Origin: Diphasiastrum complanatum
Taxonomy: Eukaryota > Streptophyta > Lycopodiopsida > Lycopodiales > Lycopodiaceae
Reading direction: 5' to 3'
Length of the DNA: 40,404 bases
NCBI GenBank assembly: GCA_029204225.1
Contig: MU835276.1
Coordinates: forward strand, 1 to 40,404
The notes beneath the pieces were generated by a model. The model did not search any database. It saw nothing but the letters and a program-made list of their open reading frames with translations, and was not told where the DNA came from. Position numbers and translations under genes: made by a program. This document shows positions 23,375-33,958 of the stretch, piece after piece. Numbering within the stretch: position 1 is the first letter of the stretch; each line of letters opens with the position of its first letter.

Positions 23375-23476
23375 ATGTATGTTTGGCATTGCAGAAGTCA
23401 TGGAGCAGTTGCATTGATAGGAGGCGCTTCCATAACAAACTCCATTCTTCTGCTACATCTTGAAATGAAAATGTGA
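23375..23476 (+). CDS. Upstream ORF, 33 codons
   Basis: ATG at 23375 opens a 33-codon frame beginning MYVWHCRSHG and ending in a TGA at 23474-23476, 120 bases before the main start. A four-codon mini frame (MMK) precedes it at 23347. If both are in the mature leader they would lower translation of the main frame. An intron in the leader could remove them, so this is tentative. Confidence 0.4.
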   Translation: MYVWHCRSHGAVALIGGASITNSILLLHLEMKM

Positions 23477-23595
23477 ATTGGGCAAAGTGAAGATTATGAT
23501 GTGCTGCTGAAGGCGCCTCTAGGAAGGACGCGTGGTGTCTTTGTTTCTTTCTCTGTTGAGGAACGGCACAAATATTGAACAAAGAATTAGTGGTC

Positions 23596-25314
23596 ATGGC
23601 TTTCTATTCCAATCACATGGGGGAAGAAAGCGAGCAGCAGGAGCTGCAAGGGCGAGAAACATTTGACGTGACAGAATACAGATTGCGCCAACAAGCCATG
23701 GCAATGACTGAACATAGACCAATGCCTCATAATTTTATTAGCTTTCCAGATCAAAGATTGCGACAGGAAAGAGCGCAGATGATGGCCGATAGGCTGCAGC
23801 AAGAAGCTCTGGATTTTGCACATTACCGGCAGCCAGGCAATAGTAATGATCAGATACTTGGAAGATTGCAGCCGGAAACAGTGGAGATTCTGGAGCATAG
23901 AATGCGGCAGGAAGCCATGCAAATAGCATCAGCTAGGCTGCAGCGGGAACACAGCATGCAAATGGAAGGGAACAGGCTGCGTCAGGAAGCGTCAGCGCTT
24001 GTTGAGCATAGGTTAAGGTTGGAAGGGATTCATGTGATGGAAGGAGAGAGGCTACGGCAAGAAGCTTTGGCTTTTGTGGAGCACAGGTTGAGGCAGGAAG
24101 GCATGGAGATGGCAGGTGAGAGATTGCTGCAGGAAGTGTTAGTGCTCTTGGAGCATCGGCTGCGGCAAGAAGAAATGCAGGGTGGGCATCATAGATTACA
24201 TCAGGTAGGCTTAGAGATAGGAGGAAATTACAGAGTGCAGCAGGGAGCTTTGGGTGTGGGAGAGCAGAGGTTACAAGAGGATTTTGAGATTGAGGGTGAT
24301 AAGATGCATTGTGAAAGTTTGGAAGAGGGCTCAGCCCAAGAGGAAGATGATGAGTATGGGTATGGGGAGCACAGGCTGCCAATCCTCGAGTTGGCTGATC
24401 GTAGGATGCACCAGGGACAGAGCTATGTAGAGCACACGATGCGAGAGGAGCGGGATGATTACGAGGAGCGCAGCCTGCACCACATGAGCTTGGAGATGAG
24501 GGGCCATAGGGTTCCTCCTCAAGAAACCTACGCAGGCCACGGGTTGCAGACCCAAAGATTGGAAGTGGAGGAGCAAGGGATGCAGCAGGAAGAGGAAGAG
24601 GAAGAGCAAGAGGGTACATCGCACAGGCTGCAAGATGGAAACTTAGAGATGGAGGAGCAGGAAGTAAACCTGAATGAGGAAAGGTATGCACAGACCACGC
24701 TGGAGCATGACAGTTCGGAGATTGGGAGGCATCGGTTCCATCAGGAAGAGGAACAGTTTGTAAAAGAAGGTTTGCAGAATGGAAACTTAGCGATAGATGA
24801 GCAAAGATTTTCTCGTGACCATGGTGATTATCAGGAGCACGACCATCAGAATGAAGCCTTGGAATTGCGGAATGAGATGCAAGAGGATAAGTTGGAAAAC
24901 ATTCTGGAGATGCAAGATGAGAGAATGCAGGAGGGTGAGCAGATTGGAGAGCACTTAATACAGCATGAAGGCTCGGATATAGAAAATAGGATGCAGCAGG
25001 AGAATGAGCAGACGGAGGACTTTACTCGAAGCAATCGCGCCATCCCTCCACAAGTCCGAAAAGCAATTCTGGCTGTTTTGATGGCTGTCTTAGCGGTGCT
25101 CATGATGCTGGTGCATCACCTCCAACAGCAGCGAGCAAGGAGATGGGAAGAGAGTTTCTTTGACACCTGCGGTCTTGAAACAGACGAATTGATGGTTGCT
25201 GCAATGTTACAACTTCATCAAATGCAAACACTAGCAAGCAGCCTATCTGCTGAGTTTGAAGATGACAATACATTAGAGGAAGAATATGGAAGTGATTTTG
25301 AAAGTGATGCATAG
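23596..25314 (+). CDS. Unrecognised dodecapeptide-repeat protein with one membrane-type helix, 572 aa
   Basis: I recognise no family. The first ATG (23596, context GGTCATGG, a good plant start) opens 572 codons without an intron. From about residue 30 to 485 the sequence follows a 12-residue period. The clearest units are near residues 120-200: RLRQEASALVEH, RLRQEALAFVEH, RLRQEGMEMAGE and RLLQEVLVLLEH. They have hydrophobic residues at positions 2, 7 and 9, Arg or His at the ends and Glu at 5. Later units are more diverged and acidic, with a Glu run near 335-342. Residues about 489-507 (AILAVLMAVLAVLMMLV) form one hydrophobic helix, preceded by VRK and followed by QQQRARRWEE. A 60-residue tail ends acidic (EEEYGSDFESDA). 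There is no signal peptide. This fits a protein anchored near its C-terminus, with a large cytosolic repeat region, but function is unknown. The repeats at DNA level are 36-bp units. An antisense ORF at 23933-24691 is a shadow. Confidence 0.85.
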   Translation: MAFYSNHMGEESEQQELQGRETFDVTEYRLRQQAMAMTEHRPMPHNFISFPDQRLRQERAQMMADRLQQEALDFAHYRQPGNSNDQILGRLQPETVEILEHRMRQEAMQIASARLQREHSMQMEGNRLRQEASALVEHRLRLEGIHVMEGERLRQEALAFVEHRLRQEGMEMAGERLLQEVLVLLEHRLRQEEMQGGHHRLHQVGLEIGGNYRVQQGALGVGEQRLQEDFEIEGDKMHCESLEEGSAQEEDDEYGYGEHRLPILELADRRMHQGQSYVEHTMREERDDYEERSLHHMSLEMRGHRVPPQETYAGHGLQTQRLEVEEQGMQQEEEEEEQEGTSHRLQDGNLEMEEQEVNLNEERYAQTTLEHDSSEIGRHRFHQEEEQFVKEGLQNGNLAIDEQRFSRDHGDYQEHDHQNEALELRNEMQEDKLENILEMQDERMQEGEQIGEHLIQHEGSDIENRMQQENEQTEDFTRSNRAIPPQVRKAILAVLMAVLAVLMMLVHHLQQQRARRWEESFFDTCGLETDELMVAAMLQLHQMQTLASSLSAEFEDDNTLEEEYGSDFESDA

Positions 25315-25721
25315 GAAAGCATAAGTTATTGGCATCAATGCGACCTCAGGCAAGCCTAGTAGCTGAGTATGGACTTTGATTTTTTGTGTCATTTTTAAGG
25401 ATGTTAAAATTTTGCAGTCTGTCTTCTGACATCCCATTCAAGAAAGTGCTTTACCACTTTGAGTGACAGATTCACCAAGGCAGAAAACCTTTACCTGCTC
25501 GCATTTTACTTTAGAGCTTCTTTGTTAGGAGGAATGGATTTGTAGAGCAAGATCTTTGCCTGGAACGAGCAAAATTTAAGCAATGAATGACTGCTGAATG
25601 CTGTTGTATTATTTAGGGTTTCTTTGACGTGTCTTGAAAGTTCAGGTGTATGCTTACTTTTTGGGGTCAACGTTACAGGGCTTTATTACCGATATTCTAC
25701 ATTCAAGGCTGCTTGCTGCAA
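25315..25721 (+). other. 3' flank of the repeat-protein gene
   Basis: No ORF. Probable 3' untranslated region; AATGAA near 25583 followed by T-rich sequence could serve as a polyadenylation signal, but this is not decisive. Confidence 0.35.
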
Positions 25722-26045
25722 TGTTTCATCGAAACACGTTTCGAACAAAGAAACACGTTTGAAACGTTCTAAACCACTGTTAAAAAACCGCAAATTTTTT
25801 TGATTGAGGAAAGTGACCACACACAGTTTCTCCTCTTGAAATTACATTCTCTAGAGCATTCTCATGAAATTGGATGTATCTACTTGGTACTATTCTTTTT
25901 ATGACATGTCTAAACCCCAAAAAACCCATAAAAACAAATCTTCCAAAAAAAAAAAAACCCTAAAAAAGTTTCGAACCTGAACCTCCCATTTCAAACGTGT
26001 TTTAAATGCATTTCTAAACGACGAACGAAACGGACCCATGAAACA
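25722..26045. mobile_element. Putative small inverted-repeat transposon
   Basis: The left end TGTTTCATCG and the right end CCATGAAACA (complement TGTTTCATGG) match 9 of 10. After a small gap both carry CGTTTCG. Further in, AACACGTTTGAAA appears on the left and, inverted, on the right. The roughly 324-bp body is AT-rich and non-coding. This fits a MITE. No convincing target-site duplication was found, so the family is open. Confidence 0.45.
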
Positions 26046-26205
26046 CTATAATAAATCCATATCTATGTATGTGCCTTCAAGTTTGAAAACGTTCCTATGG
26101 CTTTCATTGAAAAAAATGGGCACCGTTCTACAGAGGTGAAAATTTCAGCATACCCTCATTTGCTGCAGGTGCATTGCTTGTCATATTCTGTAACAAAGTA
26201 TTGCT

Positions 26206-26338
26206 AATTTGTGTGCTCGTAAGTACCTCATTCAAAAGTTTCTACATTAGGCTGAGAAGCAAGGAAATTTGTGTGCTCATAAGTACCTCATTCAAAAGTT
26301 CTACATTAGACGGAAGTGTTTGGGCTGAGAAGCAAGGA
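26206..26338 (+). repeat. Tandem duplication of about 60 bp
   Basis: Two direct copies begin AATTTGTGTGCTC.TAAGTA and end GGCTGAGAAGCAAGGA. The first spans 26206-26265; the second carries an extra 13 bases near its end. Confidence 0.9.
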
Positions 26339-26339
26339 A

Positions 26340-29300
26340 GATAACACCAAGATTTGCTTTAGCATGGCGCTTGAAACTAAAATCTGTTGAGAATTTTTGT
26401 CTTGCTTCCAAGAATTAAAGGTGCACATAAGAAAAAAGCTTTCCTCTCTTTTTGAATGCTTTCAAGACTGGCACTTAGTCCCCGTCTTGCTCTTATGCAT
26501 ATGCTATTGGACCTTAGTTAAAGCTTTTCTGTTTTGTATGGTTCTTCACATGCTCAACTACTAAAAAAAGGACAAGGCAGAATGTACGAATGTATGTTGT
26601 TCTCTGTCTGGCTACTTTTTTGGATGTATTTTCAACCTCTCGTTCCAAACACCTTGTTTGATCATGATTAGTTTTCTCAGCACCACTATCTTATTTTCTA
26701 CAGTAGGATTTGGTACAGCTATTAGGAAAGTCAGTCATTGCATCAACATACTATATGCCTAAATACACTCTCTAGAAAGTGTTCTTTTCTGCAGACCAGC
26801 CCTGAGTGTGATCTTCAAGGATAATTGAAAATTTGACTGCCTGATTGCCTAGAGCTTTCATTGTTGAATAGTGGTCAAACATAATTAGCATGTTCATCTA
26901 ACCAACAAAGATGAGTCCATTGATTTCAATTCTTGTTTTTAAAATCCTCAAGGCTGGATGTGTGCTTGTAGTTTCATGCAGTTTGTGTTTCCTTTGTGGG
27001 TGTGCTTGCTTTTTTGAAAGGTGGAAATCTGCCAGTATTGTATTTACTTACATATTTGCAAAAAAGGGTATTTCATGTTTTACCTGTTAACTATCATTTT
27101 CTATTTAGATCCTGCTTTTATACACAAATGAACTCAAGGTCCATCTCGAGTTGCATCGTTGAGGTTTGTACTGTGCTGAAAACTATTTTAATGTCTCTTT
27201 GTTCCCAGATTGTTAGTCAACTATTTGTGCTTGACCAATAGGTCACAAGGATTTACTTCGCAAAAAATATAATGCTGTTATTGTAGATTTTACCTTTTGA
27301 TATGATAGTCTATGTACAAATACCCTATTTGTTTAAGGTTTCTGTCCCAATGTCAAATGTGCACAACAAGACACTTCCACTTACTTCCACTTCTACAGAG
27401 GAAGCAAAATTGTATGTTGATTTAGAAAAGGAAGGCATATGATGATGTGTCTAGTAATTGCACTTATCATAGCGAGTGCATGTTAGATTAGAAAAATGTA
27501 GCTATGTGGATTGAATAACAATCACCCAGGATGTTTGCATTTGCTGATGGTTTTTTTGTTCTTCATTTCATGTTTTAGCAGGTCTTTTTTCTAAGAATCT
27601 TTAATATCATGTATAATTTGTTAAAAGAATATACACTGAAGTGGGAACAAGAAATTTGCACCTCACCTTTGATATCATCATGTGGAATTCGTTTCTTTCT
27701 AGGAGTTTTTAATGAATCTTCATTATCTTTTGCAATTTGCTATAGTTGTGCAGTGAAGTGGATACAAGGAACTGGCATTCCTCTACTTTTGTACCAAGAG
27801 GCTACAACATGTAGTCATCTGATATAAAACATTATTAAACTTGGATTATGCTCATTGGGAGATTTTTGTACGCATGAGCTTGGGGCAATTGGCCTATTCC
27901 ACATTGCACAAGCCTGTTCAAAGTGTGCCCTTCACAGATTTCAGGTCATGGGTAGGAAGAGGAATTGTGAGACAATTGTGTGAGATGAACTTGGCAGGCA
28001 CGAATCACATTGATCCTATAGCTTTCTAAGCATGCAAATCTATTTTATTCAAAAACTTGTTGCTCATTTGTTAACATTGAAGGGGAAGGTGTCGAGCTCC
28101 AAGTAACAGAGTAAAGTTGGGATGCCTTACCAAAAGTTGGGGTTGCATCTTAACAAGTCTGCCAACTTTTTCATGGTTATAGAATTTCCATGTGTTGTAA
28201 GGAATTGCAGATATCAATGCTATAAGACCTAGTTTAAGTATGAAATCTTATAATGTTCATATGTATTGGTATAGTGAATTTTTAGTTTCATGTGGCATTG
28301 ATCTCATTTAGGGCATTATTTTATAATTTGAGTTGAAACTTTCAAAATGATGTTTTTTTTCCGCCTTCTTGAGTGGCTATAAAGAATATTGACAACTAAA
28401 TAAATTGTTGGATTATATCTCAAATAGTCGAACATCCATCTTCGAACTCATCAAGTTGCTACAATTATCAAAACCAAAGGAGAAAAGATGAGTGCTACAT
28501 TGAACACATGGCAACATCATATGAAAGTTCACGGAGGTAAAGAAGAATTTAGTCCCACCACTTTACTTTTGTCACCCCTCGGTCTATTTTTAGAGGAGCT
28601 AGAACTTGCTTTGTCTCGTTCTTGCTCCTTTATAATTGTAATATTCCTTACATGTTGCTTGCTATGAACTTTTCTTTAATGGTAACAAAATTAATAACTT
28701 GTGGTGCTAATCAAAAGATGGCTCAATGATAATTGACCTCTTGGTCTAGGTTTTTAAAAAAACCCCTATATTATGTATGGAAGTTTTGCTTTAGGACACA
28801 AGTCTTGGTTTTAAGAGCTCATCACCCTACTCAGATTGTCTTCTTTGTCATGATGAGGATGAAATTTTATAGCCAACTTCTAGTTCGTTGTCAATCCTCG
28901 CTTCGAGATCAATTTTAAAAAGCTCTCTCGCACCACCCTATTTAAATACACCCATTCCCAGTAGTTTTCAAACCCTCATTGTTACGTCCTTGTCAAGTTA
29001 CCACTGGAATAATCCCAAACATGAGGGCTTCCAGTTGTCGAGATTTTTAGTTGCGCCTCAAAAAATTTCATTCAAGGCCAATCTTGTAATTAATAACCTT
29101 GAGGAGGCCCATCCACTTCAACTGTGACATGTGGACAATAAATGGTGTTTGATGGCTATACGCATGATGAGAGATATCAACGATAACTATAGTTATGTTT
29201 GGAGTTGGATGAACATATGCATGGGCACTCTTGGGTCTATATAGGACACTCTTGGGTTGGTTGAAACGCCTTTTGGCCTTCGAATTGAGCTATCAAACTC

Positions 29301-30199
29301 TCCTTGAAGTTTCTTGCTAGAGTGCCCTTCATAAACTTAATTTTGCTCGTTTCTCTTGCATATTGCTCATAAGAACTTGATTATATCCTATACTGATCTT
29401 TGATGCATCCTTATAGGTTGTTGTTGATGACTCTAAGAGCATGTGAAACCTATCAGTCGTTTTGCATCTATGCCTCTTGGAAAAGTGCGGACCTCACTAT
29501 TTTTTTATGCTTTATAGCTTACATGTGTGGAAAGTATGGCCCAGGGTGATGTGGTACACCTCTTGATGACCTCACATTTCATTGTGCTACAACTTACAAT
29601 GTCCAACTTGGTGTTATGTAGCCAAACTTGTCGACATTTAAACTTTTGGCAATTTTTTGTTAGATATTTTTAGAATTTTCACAAGGGTTTTGATCGCATG
29701 CCAAAAAAAGCACAATATGTGGTGTCACTCATCTAAATAATCGGATTCTGCGTTAATTTGAGTGTTTAGAGACGAGCATGATTGGAGTACAATAATTTTG
29801 AGCAATGTTAAACCATATAAATATTCTTTTTAGCTTACCAATAAAAATTGCAGTTCACGATTTTGAATGAATAATTTATATAATAATTCAAGTAATTGAC
29901 GATTGTATGTCAATGTTAGCATGTCATGCATACTTGTATTGATATCTATTTAGTAATGGCTAATGATGGAAATTGACTATTAGAAATCAATTTTTATTAT
30001 TTTTGAAATTCAATTAGGATTTTGTTTTGGAGACAAATTTCGAAATAGAGTTCAAAGAGGGTGATATAATTCCAAGATTTCTAAACTTACTTTTTGGAGA
30101 TAAATTTGGATTTTGACAAAATGCATTTGAATAACTTTAAGTTTCTCAACTCAATGGATTTAGATCGGGAACAAACAGAAAAAAAATACAATCATAGAT
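26340..30199. other. Long region without recognisable genes
   Basis: T-rich sequence with many short ORFs (for example 27609-27827, 27841-28029, 28888-29127), none with a known motif or sensible composition. The region could hold introns or untranslated parts of a transcript linked to the gene at 23596, or old transposon remains. No tRNA or rRNA was seen. Confidence 0.4.
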
Positions 30200-31139
30200 A
30201 AATTTCAAGATATTTTTTCATCAAAATTATCTCATGGTTTACCACCCTATAGAAAAATAGACCATGAAATAGAATTAATTCTAGATAATCAAGACAACCA
30301 TATATATTTTCTCATAATGAGGAGATAGAGATTATTAATAAAATAAAAATTATGGAAAGATGGGATATATCCAACCCAGCAAGTTGCCCTGAGGTGTTCT
30401 TGTTCTTATGAAGGAATGAGGCTTCCAGATGTATGTCGAATATAAATGTTTGAATAAGGTGACAATGAAAAATGATTCATTGCTTAGGATATATGACCTG
30501 GTGAATCGCTTAGGGGAACCGAATACTTTGCTAAGATATATCTCAAAACATGATGCTATTGGATAAGAAGTCATCCGAATGATGACATGCACAAAACTGA
30601 TTTTCAAACGAGGTTTGGTCATTACGAATTCTTGGTGTTACCTTTTGGGTTAGTGAATGCACTGACAACATTTTAACAAATGTTAAACGATGTATTTTGT
30701 CCATATTTGGGGAAGTTTGTTATATTATTTTTAGATAATATACTTATTTTAAACAACATTTTTAGGAGCATGTGACTCATATCAAGGCTGTCTTTCAAAT
30801 CTTAGATGAAAAAAGAGTACTTCTAATAGTGTCGTGGATGCATTAAGCCGGATTGGAGAGGTTAATTAGTTAAGCTTTTTTGAGATCCAATCTAACTTAT
30901 ATCTCTCCTTAAGAGATTTGTGTAAGACTAATAGGTACTTCGGTCGCATTTGGCTAGACGTCCTAGCAGGTACTTCTAGATCTAGTGATGAACTCGGAAT
31001 GCAAGATTCCAAGATTTCTCCTCAGGACAAGATATTAAGAGACTATCCCATAGGGAATGGGTTGCTTTTCTGGAATGGGAAAGTTTGCATACTAGAAAAT
31101 GATGATAATAGGGCCCAAATCACCCCTCTTAGGTTGTAG
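30200..31139 (+). pseudogene. Ty3/Gypsy relic 1: reverse transcriptase and linker
   Basis: Reading across frames gives the Gypsy signature series [47 protein letters not shown], then FLDNILIL, where the second Asp of the YLDD-type motif is Asn. RNase H is almost absent: the frame jumps to VVDALSRIGE and a linker ending DYPIGNGLLFWNGKVC. Stops and frameshifts are frequent. Plus strand. No LTRs were identified. Confidence 0.85.
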
Positions 31140-31195
31140 ATGTTGAAGATGAAATTAACACAACATTTGAGTGGCAATACCAAAAAATAGTCTGA

Positions 31196-32860
31196 CAGAT
31201 TAAATCATTTCCAAAGTTTATTTTTTTATTTATTTCCGTGAATTATGCCAAGGAGGTACCACCTCTTAATAATTTGACGAAGGGCAAAGTTCACAAAAAG
31301 TAAAAATTGAGATCTGAAAAATTGAATCAATATTTTAAAAAACTCAAAAGTTTTTATGTTTCTACTCTTGTGTTACAAGTTGCAAATTCAGACCAACCTT
31401 ACATCTTGAAAAATTATGCAAGTGATATAGTCCGATAGCGTTTGACAACAAGAAATCTACTAAACCTCAGTTGCGCTATACAACTCAAGAAAATGAATGA
31501 TTTGTTACGATTCATGCACTTAAAACCTAGAAAGACTATTTTTATGGTAGTAAGTATATAGTCTATACGTATCACCAGCCTCTTAAGTATTTTTGTAATC
31601 AATACAATTTGAGAGGTCAAAAAGCCCGATGGGCTGAGTTAATGCAAGAGTTTGATCATGAGATCCCCTATTTTAAAGACACCTCTAATCAAGTTGTGGA
31701 TGCCCTTAGTTGGGGATGGTGAGTTGAATAAACTTTCATTCCACTAAATTTTGACATGTCTATATCTTTTGTTCAGAGGAATGTATGAAAATGACTCTCA
31801 TTCTGGTTGGATATGAAAGATTGTCCAAACTAGATTAGATGATAACAGAATTGAGAAAAACTCACATGCATCAACTAAGAAAAGTAAGAAGATTATGGAC
31901 CAGTATATCTTTCAAAACAAATTGCTATTTCGGAATGAAAAATTTTGTGTACTAGAGAATAATGCTTTGAAAAGGAACCCTTTGTTTCAATGTCATGACA
32001 CACTCTGTTATCTAAGTATATGTAAGACTTTGGACTTGTGGTCAAAAGAAAATTTTATTCGCCAAAATTCAAGCCATAACTTTGTCAACTAGCTCAAGCT
32101 GAATACTTCAAGGTTGGTAGTCCATTAAAGCCTTTGAATATCCTTAATAAGATATGAGAGAATATATTTATGGATTTTGTAGTTGGACTTCCCAGGACTC
32201 AATTAGAAAATGATTCTATTTGGGTGGTGGTGGATAAGTTAACTATACTAGCCATATTCATTTTAGTCAGGTCATTTGCAAAGGCTTCTAGCCCATATCT
32301 TTGTTAAAAGATATTCAAGTTGTATGAACTAGCAAGTTATATTATTACCGACATATATTCAACGTTCATAAATCACTTCTAATTTGTCGTTTTTCATAGG
32401 TTTGAGACTTTTTGTAGTTTTAGTTCTACAAAATCGTCTCCCTTTGATAGAATGGTATACAAGACGCTACTACAAGTCATAGTTTGTTTATGCTTAGGTA
32501 TGATTTCAACCTGGATCTTCGATTGATGTGAAAACAAAATTTTTTAAGATCCAAAAGTTGCATTTCTCCTACAAGAAATGTTGCAATTAACTCTTGAGAG
32601 TATTTATAATGCTCAAGACAAGGCCAAGCATTATGATAATGTTAGAGATATCTTGGAGATTTTAAAATTAATGACTAGATATATCTTATAATTCCAAAGA
32701 CTCTAGGATTATGCTTAAGAAAAAGAATTATAAGTTATTACGATATATTGTGGACCAGTTCAACTTATTTAAAAAAATGATTACAAATTTAATTTTCACG
32801 GCAGACCCACTATTCACCCAATATGTCATGTAAGTTGATTGAAATTGAGTTTACATGTAG
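31196..32860 (+). pseudogene. Ty3/Gypsy relic 2: RT thumb, RNase H, integrase
   Basis: It starts with the RT connection region (AKEVPPLNNLTKGKV, STLVLQVANSDQPYIL). RNase H follows (VTIHALKT, IVYTYHQPLKYF where the usual Asp is Tyr, QKARWAELMQEFDHEI, VVDALS). A second version of the linker (NKLLFRNEKFCVLEN) is at 31905-31965. The integrase reads MDFVVGLPRTQ, DSIWVVVDKLT and ITDIYSTFINHF near 32170-32380, with remnants to about 32860. Because RT and linker already occur in relic 1, these are two overlapping copies of one family. Confidence 0.85.
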
Positions 32861-33120
32861 GTAATACGCTCAGATCTAAAAAGATCTAAGCCAATCAAAA
32901 GACATCACTTGATCTACCTTTGGAACTTGAAAAAGCACTCAAAACCAAAGATAAGCAATTGACAAATCTCTTATTTCTAAGTGTTGCATCAAATGGTAAG
33001 GTTGAACTGAGAATGATAATTCTTTGGAAAGAATTGAAAGCATAAAGAAGAACTTTCCTAATCTTTTGAGGATAGAAGCAGCTAAAAGGGAGAAGAACTT
33101 TACGTCCATGTCCAATTACT

Positions 33121-33275
33121 GGGGTTTTGACAATCTGCGAGTAAATTTTCTGCGAGTTTTGTGAGTTTTTCCTCAAAAACTCGCAAAACTTGCACTTTTG
33201 GAAGGAAAAACTCGCAATTTTGGAGAAAAACTTACAAAACTGGCAGAAAATTTACTCGCAAAATGCCAAACCCCC
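33121..33275. mobile_element. MITE with target-site duplication
   Basis: A 155-bp, nearly fully palindromic element. The left arm contains GCGAGTAAATTTTCTGC and the right arm its exact complement; ends are GGGGTTTTGACA and TGCCAAACCCCC. Flanks repeat AATTACT (33114-33120 and 33276-33282), extendable to CCAATTACT if the shared C bases are counted. A 7-10 bp duplication fits hAT (8) or Mutator-like (9) mobilisation. It sits beside or inside the family B LTR at 33283-33839. It encodes nothing and would need a transposase from elsewhere. Confidence 0.85.
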
Positions 33276-33282
33276 AATTACT

Positions 33283-33839
33283 GAGGATTTGGAATAATCC
33301 TATGTCATATCAATCAATCAAGTCAATTAGTCAATTGATCATAGACTATTACTGAAGCGCTGCTAATTAACAGAAGTATCAGACGAAGACGATCAATGAT
33401 TTGGAGTTAGTTTTGAGTATGCAATTGCATCCACTATTGTCTTGTGCTCACGATTCATCTAATTTGTACATGCCACTTATTGAATTCAATCCTATAGTTT
33501 ATTGCGTTCAATATTATGTCACAATGAATGTATGCTTCTCTAATCTACTCTAATCTGTTGTAATATGATTACATTCTCTTATAATTTTGTCTAAGATATC
33601 GAACACTTTTACACAACAATATTATATTAGTTTATGTTTGTCTACAAACTCAATCTCATAACTTCTCATGATTTCAAAGTTAGAATCATGTAGAATCAAA
33701 TGTGACGCTTGTCGCAATAATATGGTTCGAATTTGATAGGCATAGTCATGTATTGAAGAGAGAATCATTCCACAGAGCGTGATAGTTGCATCTATCGAAT
33801 GTTGTTTTCTCTATCTGGCATTTTTTCCTTTCTCCATCA
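33283..33839 (+). mobile_element. 5' LTR (3' part) of Copia family B copy A4
   Basis: It ends CTCCATCA directly at a PBS. Words such as GATTTCAAAGTTAG, TTGATAGGC.TAGTCATG and TTATTGCGTTCA match the LTR at 36255-37460, and TTTGTACATGC, CACTTATTGAATTCAATC match the relic at 2470. The left limit is not fixed, because the MITE and unclear sequence lie upstream. Confidence 0.7.
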
Positions 33840-33851
33840 TGGTATCAAAGC
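33840..33851 (+). other. PBS of copy A4
   Basis: TGGTATCAAAGC is one base off the tRNA-Met PBS and directly abuts the LTR end. Confidence 0.8.
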
Positions 33852-33958
33852 TTAAATATTGATTCCAATTAGAGTGTTGCATAGTAATAGCGTTATCAAA
33901 TATTATCTTTCAATCTGTGGTCATTGACAGATCAGACTATCAGTAGACTAACTTCCAT

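Noticed and set aside
23575-23595. Longer start for the repeat-protein gene
   Set aside because: The upstream start is TTG, not used as a normal start in plants; the first ATG is at 23596.
23933-24691. 252-codon antisense ORF opposite the repeat-protein gene
   Set aside because: It mirrors the 36-bp repeats of the sense gene; the sense frame is longer, has a good start context and promoter.
26996-29127. Several ORFs of 60-80 codons as possible exons
   Set aside because: No conserved motif, low-complexity T-rich coding and no consistent splice pattern could be seen.
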